NCBI GenBank assembly: GCA_031316155.1
Contig: JALDRB010000016.1
Location: 1-64,000 of the forward strand
DNA from: Candidatus Scalindua sp.
GTDB taxonomy: Bacteria; Planctomycetota; Brocadiia; Brocadiales; Scalinduaceae
Reading direction: 5' to 3'
DNA: 64,000 nt
This document shows positions 58,311 through 64,000 of the stretch, piece after piece (within the stretch, counting starts at the first letter, position 1; each line of letters begins with the position of its first letter). The position numbers and the translations under genes are program-made. The notes under the pieces were generated by a model. That model did no database searches. It saw only the letters and a list, made by a program, of their open reading frames with translations, and was not told where the DNA came from.

Positions 58311-59828
58311 CTATCTTTGAATCACTGATCCTGCAGCTTCAACAATTGCCTTTTTGTCTTCATCACACAATTTACTGCCTGAATGAATCTTCTCGCTTAT
58401 GTGAGGCAACTGTTCTGTTACAGCTGACCTGACAGACTGCTCAGCTTCTTCAATCTTTTCCACCGGCAAATCATCAAAAACCCCTTCTGTTACTGACAGA
58501 AGTACTGCAATCTGCTCTGACACCGTGAGAGGCTTGTATTGATCCTGCTTGAGCACCTCACGCACACGGCGGCCTCTTTCAAGCGTCTTTCTCGTCTGTT
58601 CGTCGAGCCTGGTGCTGAAGCGGGCAAATTTCTCAAGCTCTTCAAACTGAGAATAAGAGAGTCTCAAATTTCCCGCAACTGCACGGTATACGGGAAGCTG
58701 TGTCTTCCCACCCACACGTGACACAGACTTGCCGACGTCCACTGCAGGTAAAATGCCTTTCTGAAAAAGATCCGGTGAAAGATAAATCTGCCCATCGGTG
58801 ATCGAGATGATATTCGTGGGAATGTATGCCGCAACATTCTGGGCTTCCGTAGCGACAATGGGCAGTGCAGTCAATGAGCCTCCTCCAAGTTCTTTTCTCA
58901 GATGCGTTGAACGTTCAAGGAGGCGTGAGTGGATATAAAAGACATCTCCGGGAAAAGCTTCTCTTCCGGGAGGCCGCCTGAGGAGCAGAGAGAGTTCCCT
59001 GTACGCTATCGCGTGGTTGGTTAAATCGTCATATACAATCAGCACATCCCTGCCTTTTTCCATGAAATATTCGGCCATGGTGGTTGCCGCATAGGGAGCA
59101 ATGAATTTCATCCCCGGTGGATCTTCGCCGGATGTCGACACAACAATGGTGTGTTCCATTGCTTTGTGCCTGTGCAGATCTTCAATAAGCTTTGCAACTG
59201 AAGAGCTCCTCTGACCGATTGCGCAATAGACGCATATCACGTTCTTATCTTTCTGGTTTATAATTGCATCCAGGGCGATAGCTGTCTTTCCCGTCTGACG
59301 GTCTCCGAGTATAAGCTCCCTCTGTCCTCTTCCGATCGGGATGAGGGCGTCCACTACTTTCAAGCCTGTCTGAAGCGGTACGGTTACCGGTTCCCGGTCC
59401 ATAATTGCAGGAGCTTCCCGCTCTATCGGTTTTCTTTCGAGGGTGTGAAATTGACCGGCATTATCAAGAGGTCTTGCTGTGGGATCAACAACGCGGCCCA
59501 AAAGAGCTTCACCAACAGGCACATCCATTACCTTTCCAATACGGGTCACTGTGCTGCCTGCCTCTAAATCATCGCTATTGGAAAGCATGACAACTCCAAC
59601 CTCTTCCGGATCAATATTGAAGACCATGCCATATATATTTCCGGGAAATATGATCAACTCTTCAGACTTTACTCCCGGTAATCCCTCAATAAGCGCAATG
59701 CCCCGTCCTGCGAATTTGACAACCCCGGTTTCATGAGCAGCCGGTTCATAATGGTGTTCCTGAATAACCCGTTCTAGAGTTGTAAAAGTGTCATCGAGAA
59801 AAGAGTTTAACTCATTGCTGTTACTCAA
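58311..59828 (-). CDS. atpA: N-ATPase alpha subunit
   Basis: The non-catalytic nucleotide-binding subunit of the Na+-type N-ATPase. Walker [16 protein letters not shown], the [35 protein letters not shown] region and [15 protein letters not shown] are intact; 505 aa fits. It should be followed by atpG, but mod/res and other genes lie there instead. A TATACT element precedes it within the operon. Confidence 0.96.
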   Translation of the reverse strand: MSNSNELNSFLDDTFTTLERVIQEHHYEPAAHETGVVKFAGRGIALIEGLPGVKSEELIIFPGNIYGMVFNIDPEEVGVVMLSNSDDLEAGSTVTRIGKVMDVPVGEALLGRVVDPTARPLDNAGQFHTLERKPIEREAPAIMDREPVTVPLQTGLKVVDALIPIGRGQRELILGDRQTGKTAIALDAIINQKDKNVICVYCAIGQRSSSVAKLIEDLHRHKAMEHTIVVSTSGEDPPGMKFIAPYAATTMAEYFMEKGRDVLIVYDDLTNHAIAYRELSLLLRRPPGREAFPGDVFYIHSRLLERSTHLRKELGGGSLTALPIVATEAQNVAAYIPTNIISITDGQIYLSPDLFQKGILPAVDVGKSVSRVGGKTQLPVYRAVAGNLRLSYSQFEELEKFARFSTRLDEQTRKTLERGRRVREVLKQDQYKPLTVSEQIAVLLSVTEGVFDDLPVEKIEEAEQSVRSAVTEQLPHISEKIHSGSKLCDEDKKAIVEAAGSVIQR

Positions 59829-59861
59829 TCTTGCGCTCCCTTATTCGGTGGTCATGTAAAA

Positions 59862-59998
59862 TATACTCATCTTATAATGGTTTTCGGATATAATCCGAGA
59901 TAAAATTGAGCGAGTATAACTGCAACAAAGATTTGGTTTCCAGCCTGCATGCGCAGGAAAAACGGCTAGCCAGATAAAACCAAATCGGTTTTAGTATA
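59862..59998 (+). repeat. TATACT/AGTATA hairpin element, copy 6 (inside the ATPase operon)
   Basis: A 137-bp copy in the intergenic junction between atpF and atpA, antisense to the operon. The central GTAAAGTCCTCGG..GGGGATACC block is missing (as in the copy at 22579), and a different GCATGCGCAGGAAAAACGGC segment occupies the position where other copies carry the nested CCTGCCTGTGCG hairpin. Confidence 0.82.
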
Positions 59999-60045
59999 TC
60001 CGGCTTTCTGACAGGCTGCCGCTTCTGTTTCCTGCTGAAGACTCT

Positions 60046-60819
60046 TCAACGTTTTATTCTCCCCGAATCAGCTTTAATCGCCTTGTCAAAATCCTTCTCC
60101 AGTGAAGTGAGATAATTCTCAAGATTCCACCCGATTACATAATCCTTTTCCCTGAGTTCTATCCCGCAGAGAATATCTTTCGATACAATAAATGTAACAT
60201 CCTTGTTTTCAGCCGCAAGCTCACGTACTGCCTGTAGTATTGAATCCCGCTGCTCCTCTGGTAATTCAAAGGATGTTGCAATAGTAATTCCTGTTGCTGA
60301 GTCCCGCAGGGCCTGTGTAATCTTTTCACCATTTGCCCCATTGACTTCTTTGATCTTTTTTAGAAAGAGGTTAACTATGTGTTGCTCTATATCGCTTGCA
60401 GCAAGATCGGCAAGGGCCTGTCTGGTTATTGCGTAAACCTGATCAATTACCCGTTTCCTGAGATCCCTCAGAAACACGTCCCTCTCCTGCATAATCGATT
60501 CACTCCAACGTGTCTTAATATCTTCAATCTCCTGACGAGACTTTTCGAGAAGCTGTTTTTTCTGAGACTCGGTATCTTCCTTCATCCGGGCATGCATCTC
60601 TGCCCGCTGCAACTCGAAATCTTCATTCTTCTTCAGGTACATGTTTTTTTCTTCTTCAGCAGCAAGGCGTTTCTGTTCTACTTCCTGAATTCGTGCAGAG
60701 ATCTTCTCTTCCCTTTTGTCTATTGCCTTGATTATGGGGCCGTAGAGAAAACGCTTGAGCAGGAAAACAAGAATCAGGAAATTAACAATCTGGGCACATA
60801 CCGTAAACCAGTCAATCAC
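60046..60819 (-). CDS. atpF: N-ATPase b subunit with delta-like extension
   Basis: The peripheral stalk. A short N-terminal membrane helix (VCAQIVNFLILVFLLKRFL), a long coiled coil (GPIIKAIDKREEKISARI.. to about residue 140) and a C-terminal globular part with delta-like elements (SFELPEEQRDSILQAVREL, VTFIVSKDILCGIELREKDYVIGWNLENYLTSL). N-ATPase operons lack a separate atpH, and this extended b subunit replaces it. 257 aa. Confidence 0.88.
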   Translation of the reverse strand: MIDWFTVCAQIVNFLILVFLLKRFLYGPIIKAIDKREEKISARIQEVEQKRLAAEEEKNMYLKKNEDFELQRAEMHARMKEDTESQKKQLLEKSRQEIEDIKTRWSESIMQERDVFLRDLRKRVIDQVYAITRQALADLAASDIEQHIVNLFLKKIKEVNGANGEKITQALRDSATGITIATSFELPEEQRDSILQAVRELAAENKDVTFIVSKDILCGIELREKDYVIGWNLENYLTSLEKDFDKAIKADSGRIKR

Positions 60820-60822
60820 GAA

Positions 60823-61107
60823 TCATCCCCCGACATTTTTAATAAAATGGTTCCAGAAGGGATTGGCAAAGAGCAGAATCATTGACACGACAAAGCAGTA
60901 TATTGCCGTAGACTCAACCATTGCCAGTCCCACAAAAAGTGTCCTCGTTATTGTGTTTGCATCATCATGCTGCTGTGCAATGGAGTGCAGGGCCTGGGAG
61001 ACCGCGCGGCCTTCACCAAGGGCCGGCCCGATTGAACCCACAGCTATAGTAATACCCGCAGTAATAATTGAAGCAATGCCTATTAAACCTGGCGTATCCA
61101 TGATCAA
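60823..61107 (-). CDS. atpE: N-ATPase c subunit (Na+-type)
   Basis: The rotor ring subunit with two membrane helices. The ion site can be read in the family numbering: Pro28, Glu32 (GEGRA), Glu65, Ser66 and Thr67 (VESTAIYCFV), the set associated with Na+ binding in N-ATPases and in Ilyobacter-type rotors (with Glu for Gln at position 32). 94 aa. ATGATCATGG start choice is open between two adjacent ATGs. Confidence 0.94.
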   Translation of the reverse strand: MIMDTPGLIGIASIITAGITIAVGSIGPALGEGRAVSQALHSIAQQHDDANTITRTLFVGLAMVESTAIYCFVVSMILLFANPFWNHFIKNVGG

Positions 61108-61159
61108 TTTCCTCCTTTTACTATTTTTATCAAATGTTCATACATATATAACTTCTCGT

Positions 61160-61855
61160 TCAATGTTCCGCATCCTTTGTCACCTTCTTATTGTGTGCCT
61201 GTATCGCAGAGGCAATGTACACCATTGTCAGTACAGCAAAAATATATGCCTGTACCAGTCCCGTAATCAGACCGAAAGCCTGCATAATAACCGGGAAAAA
61301 CAGTGGGGTTATTGAAAGCAGAATTCCCGCTATCATAGAGCCGCTCATAATGTTACCGAAAAGCCTTACTGCAAGCGCGAGCGTGCGTGAAATTTCCCCG
61401 ATAATATTGAACGGCAGCATGAAGAATGTAGGTTTGATATATGAACGGAAATACTCTTTCAAACCGCCTTCCATAATGCCGAACAGAGGGGTCGCAAAAA
61501 AAACACAAACGGCAAGTGCTACGGTGGTGGACAGTGAGCCTGTAGGCGCCTGGTACCATGGTACAACTGTCAAGAGATTTGAAACAGCAATAAATATAAA
61601 CAGGGTTCCTACAAATGGCAGGTATCGGTATGTTTCACGGTGGCTGATAGCCTTTATCTGGCCATGAATCCACGTAACAAGAATTTCAAGGATATTCTGC
61701 CAGCGTGAGATTTTTGTTTTAGTGGAAAGCTTTCTGGTTACTATCCACGAGCCGATTGTTAAAAAGGCCATGATTGCCCATGTAAAGACTATTGTCGCAT
61801 TTAGCGTGAATAGTCCCCACTGCCGGAATATGATTAAGTCAGGGCTGATTTTCAA
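61160..61855 (-). CDS. atpB: N-ATPase a subunit
   Basis: The stator channel subunit: about five membrane helices, the key Arg in the AVRLFGNIMSGSMIAGILL helix, and a terminal GLITGLVQAYIFAVLTMVYIASAIQAH. 231 aa, typical of the short N-ATPase form. Between it and atpR lies an inserted AAATTCC-arm repeat (61939-62174). Confidence 0.94.
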   Translation of the reverse strand: MKISPDLIIFRQWGLFTLNATIVFTWAIMAFLTIGSWIVTRKLSTKTKISRWQNILEILVTWIHGQIKAISHRETYRYLPFVGTLFIFIAVSNLLTVVPWYQAPTGSLSTTVALAVCVFFATPLFGIMEGGLKEYFRSYIKPTFFMLPFNIIGEISRTLALAVRLFGNIMSGSMIAGILLSITPLFFPVIMQAFGLITGLVQAYIFAVLTMVYIASAIQAHNKKVTKDAEH

Positions 61856-61938
61856 TAGTTAATCTCTCTCTCGTCAATGTGGCTCACATAAAATATCAAA
61901 TGCGGCGGAGCCGCCCGCACCCTATTAAAATGAATAGC

Positions 61939-62174
61939 TTTCAATGTTAACAAAATTATTGTTGGGTAAGCACCAAATAATAAATTCCAAATAACAAACA
62001 AGTCACAATAAACAAATACTAAATTCCAAACAGACTGGTTTGAGCATTTCTGGCTGCCGACAGGCAGGCAAACACTGGAATTTGTAATTTGTAATTTGTT
62101 TGTTTTTTGTGATTTGAGATTTGTAATTTTATAACTCCTGTTTGGTTCTGGCTCGCCCATGTTACGCATAATAA
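61939..62174 (+). repeat. AAATTCC-arm hairpin element, complete ORF-less copy (inside the ATPase operon)
   Basis: A copy starting TTTCAATGTTAACAAAATT, with GGTAAGCACCAAATAATAAA then the AAATTCCAAATAACAAAC arm, a loop with CAGGCAGGC, the inverted arm GGAATTTGTAATTTG and a right end TTTGGTTCTGGCTC. It is antisense to the operon, between atpB and atpR, so about 340 bp now separate these genes. Confidence 0.85.
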
Positions 62175-62198
62175 ATGTGCAAAGATTTTGTCGAAGGC

Positions 62199-62498
62199 CT
62201 AACTTGACCTGAAAGTATTTTTCCAGGGCCTCAGCTTGTGTGTCATTGCGTACTTCACCACAAGAAATCCCAGCAGGCATACGGCTAGACGCTCCCAACT
62301 GTTATTCATCACAAGATAGAAAACAGATAGTGTTATTGCCATTCTGATATAAAAGCTTCCTATACTCAGAAGAGCAGGTCTTTGTGAAGATGGCAGCGCT
62401 TTTACTGTCCACCAGAGCCCGATGTGATAGAGTAAACTCACAAAGATACCTGCAAAAAAGGGCGTCACGAAAGAAAATATTTCAGAAGTGAATTTCAT
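62199..62498 (-). CDS. atpR: N-ATPase AtpR
   Basis: A small membrane protein unique to N-ATPase operons: about three hydrophobic helices (TPFFAGIFVSLLYHIGLWW, SIGSFYIRMAITLSVFYLV, LAVCLLGFLVVKYAM). The conserved Arg within a helix (FYIRM) is thought to contact the c-ring carboxylate. 99 aa. Confidence 0.88.
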   Translation of the reverse strand: MKFTSEIFSFVTPFFAGIFVSLLYHIGLWWTVKALPSSQRPALLSIGSFYIRMAITLSVFYLVMNNSWERLAVCLLGFLVVKYAMTHKLRPWKNTFRSS

Positions 62499-62523
62499 TT
62501 TGTCTCCATGTTATTTAACCGTC

Positions 62524-62799
62524 TCATTCACCCCTGCTCTGTTTCTTTACCCAGTACCAGGCATTCCAGCATCCTGTAATCACACCCGTAATAAGAAGCA
62601 TAAGCGTCCAGGAGTATTTTGAAGGCCATCTGGCGTCGATCCAGATTCCGAGTCCGAGAAATAGTAACATGGGAATTGCCACGGACCAACCCACAAGACC
62701 GAACATGCCGAGCCCGAACAAGACTCCTTTGTCTTTATCGGCCCGAGCCTTCATTTTTCTGGCCTCTTTTTTTTCAATTTTTCTGCTCAGTTCTCCCAA
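62524..62799 (-). CDS. atpQ: N-ATPase AtpQ (AtpI-like)
   Basis: A 91-residue membrane protein with a charged N-terminus (KKEARKMKARADKDK) and two helices (GLFGLVGWSVAIPMLLFLG-like and TLMLLITGVITGCWNAWYW); the second of the two N-ATPase-specific genes, in the usual position between atpC and atpR. Probably assists c-ring assembly, as AtpI does. Confidence 0.88.
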   Translation of the reverse strand: MGELSRKIEKKEARKMKARADKDKGVLFGLGMFGLVGWSVAIPMLLFLGLGIWIDARWPSKYSWTLMLLITGVITGCWNAWYWVKKQSRGE

Positions 62800-62843
62800 T
62801 TGTCATTCTCCTCCTTAGTACCGGGTTATTTTTGACCCAGCCC

Positions 62844-63230
62844 TTACTCATGACCCAGTTCTATAAACTTTCGCACAAGGTTTGCCTCAAGCTTTGCCAC
62901 TGCTGAACGTGCACCCTTCTGCCTGTCGTCGACAATCATAAACTGTTTTTCTACTGCTTCTTTCAGTGTGCCGAGGTTAGGTCCCCGGACTACATTCGCA
63001 GTTGACACGAGTACCTCTTCTCCGCATTTAACGAGGGTTCCTTCATCTACCGCGAGAAACTCTTCACGTCCGCCAGTTGTTTCAAAAGATAAGAGACCCG
63101 GCACTAGGGCTGCAATAAAATCCACATGTTTTGGTTTCAGGCAGAACGAACCGTCTTCAGCTTCAGCAATCACTTTTACGACGTCTTCTTCAATGGCAAC
63201 TTCTGTAGGCGAAAGGACTTTCAGCCTCAT
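62844..63230 (-). CDS. atpC: N-ATPase epsilon subunit
   Basis: 128 residues: a beta-sandwich N-terminus ([38 protein letters not shown]) and a short C-terminal helical hairpin. It regulates rotation in F-type enzymes. The ATG overlaps the atpD stop by four bases (ATGA). Confidence 0.93.
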   Translation of the reverse strand: MRLKVLSPTEVAIEEDVVKVIAEAEDGSFCLKPKHVDFIAALVPGLLSFETTGGREEFLAVDEGTLVKCGEEVLVSTANVVRGPNLGTLKEAVEKQFMIVDDRQKGARSAVAKLEANLVRKFIELGHE

Positions 63231-64000
63231 TTCTTTTCTGCCTCATCGATGTTTCCTATCATGTACAGCGATTTTTCCGAAAAGTCTAAAAAATCGTCAT
63301 TCAGAATCCGCTCAAACCCTTCAATTGCTTCTTCAAGAGCAACCATTTTCCCCTGCATGTCCGTAAATTGTTCGGTAGTAAAGAAAGGCTGAGTCAGGAA
63401 ACGTTCAATTCTTCTTGCCCTGTTTACTATCTTTCTGTCATCCTGTGAGAGTTCTTCAAGTCCGAGCATGGCGATAATGTCCTTCAGGTCTTCATAGAAC
63501 GCAAGGGTTTTTCTTATCTCCTGGGCAACACGGTAATGTCTTTCACCTACAATATGAGGCATCAGCATTGCCGAGTTGGAATTAAGGGGGTCTATCGCAG
63601 GATAAAATCCCTCGCTCGCTCTCTTTCGTGAGAGGACAATAGAAGCTGACAAATGGGTAAACGTGTGGACAGCCGAGGGATCGGTAAAATCATCTGCCGG
63701 GACGTACACTGCCTGTACAGATGTAATGGATCCGGTCTTTGTACTGCAGATCCTCTCTTCAAGTCCGGAAAGCTCAGTTGCAAGCGTCGGCTGGTAACCG
63801 ACACGGGATGGTATCTGCCCCATAAGGCCCGACACCTCCGAGCCGGCCTGTATGAAGCGAAATATATTGTCTATAAGGAGAAGAACATTCTGCCTTTCGG
63901 TATCTCTGAAATATTCCGCCATAGTCAGCGCCGAATGTCCCACACGGAACCGTGCTCCGGGAGGCTCATTCATCTGCCCGAACACCATAACCGTATTTTT
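63227..64000 (-). CDS. atpD: N-ATPase beta subunit (partial)
   Basis: The catalytic subunit, cut by the window end; only the C-terminal 258 residues are visible. [50 protein letters not shown] (Walker B LLLID) and the [17 protein letters not shown] region are typical. The Walker A (GGAGVGKT) should lie just outside. The DELSEED-like loop reads ELSQDD. First gene of the operon. Confidence 0.95.
   Translation of the reverse strand, partial: KNTVMVFGQMNEPPGARFRVGHSALTMAEYFRDTERQNVLLLIDNIFRFIQAGSEVSGLMGQIPSRVGYQPTLATELSGLEERICSTKTGSITSVQAVYVPADDFTDPSAVHTFTHLSASIVLSRKRASEGFYPAIDPLNSNSAMLMPHIVGERHYRVAQEIRKTLAFYEDLKDIIAMLGLEELSQDDRKIVNRARRIERFLTQPFFTTEQFTDMQGKMVALEEAIEGFERILNDDFLDFSEKSLYMIGNIDEAEKK

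Noticed and set aside
61191-61667. Plus-strand frame antisense to atpB
   Set aside because: It lacks a ribosome site and any domain; the minus-strand atpB is unambiguous.

Overview
The window reads as a moderately AT-rich chromosome segment of a Gram-negative, probably anaerobic bacterium. It carries lipoproteins with lipoboxes, LptE/BamD-like, Mla and TolC-type envelope genes, and an Na+-type N-ATPase operon in the order atpD-C-Q-R-B-E-F-A-G. Together with the CHASE2 signalling proteins, the dense intergenic hairpin repeats and the housekeeping gene order, I infer a planctomycete related to the anammox Brocadiales (Scalindua/Kuenenia-like). This is a judgement from gene content; no 16S or other phylogenetic marker is present.

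Layout. 1-8.1 kb: a repeat-rich leader, a secreted jelly-roll protein, then two paralogous CHASE2 receptors with opposite c-di-GMP outputs (a GGDEF cyclase and an HD-GYP phosphodiesterase). 8.8-20.5 kb: two housekeeping operons, purA-uppS-cdsA-phoH-ybeY-recO-bamD-like-lptE-folP and cdaA-cdaR-pdxJ-dapA(frameshifted)-folE. 20.6-36.4 kb: TolC-like protein, ThiF/MoeB-like E1 enzyme, a decayed adenylate cyclase and cNMP-binding pair, pgi, a glycine-zipper lipoprotein, a PAS protein, a frameshifted AsmA-like giant and hypothetical envelope proteins. 36.9-41.6 kb: an LssY-like lipoprotein followed by a gene graveyard (broken LssY paralogue, IS1380-like transposase fragment, RND permease fragment, broken ion channel) with one intact aspartic protease gene. 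41.7-48.3 kb: an Mla-type lipid transport locus (MlaE fused to STAS, MlaF, MlaD, auxiliary lipoprotein) and small periplasmic or lipoprotein genes. 48.7-64 kb (minus strand): the N-ATPase operon, split between atpA and atpG by an ~8.7 kb defence island. The island holds an AAA ATPase + DUF4276 pair, a decaying type III restriction-modification system and a DUF559 endonuclease-like gene.

The most distinctive feature is the population of small hairpin elements: a TATACT...AGTATA family (six copies plus a solo end), an AAATTCC-arm family (two complete ORF-less copies, two halves, and one copy carrying a four-helix-bundle S23-like ORF), a GC-rich family whose perfect 18-bp inverted repeats flank the DUF559 gene and which also sits in frame inside mod, a TTAACGC hairpin, and a small nested CCTGCCTGTGCG hairpin that sits in the loops of the others. 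Every copy of the two main families points the same way, whatever the direction of the neighbouring genes. They have entered the N-ATPase and Mla operons almost only at gene junctions. Many genes carry single-base frameshifts, including the core gene dapA, so some may be sequencing or assembly errors; this limits every claim of decay here.
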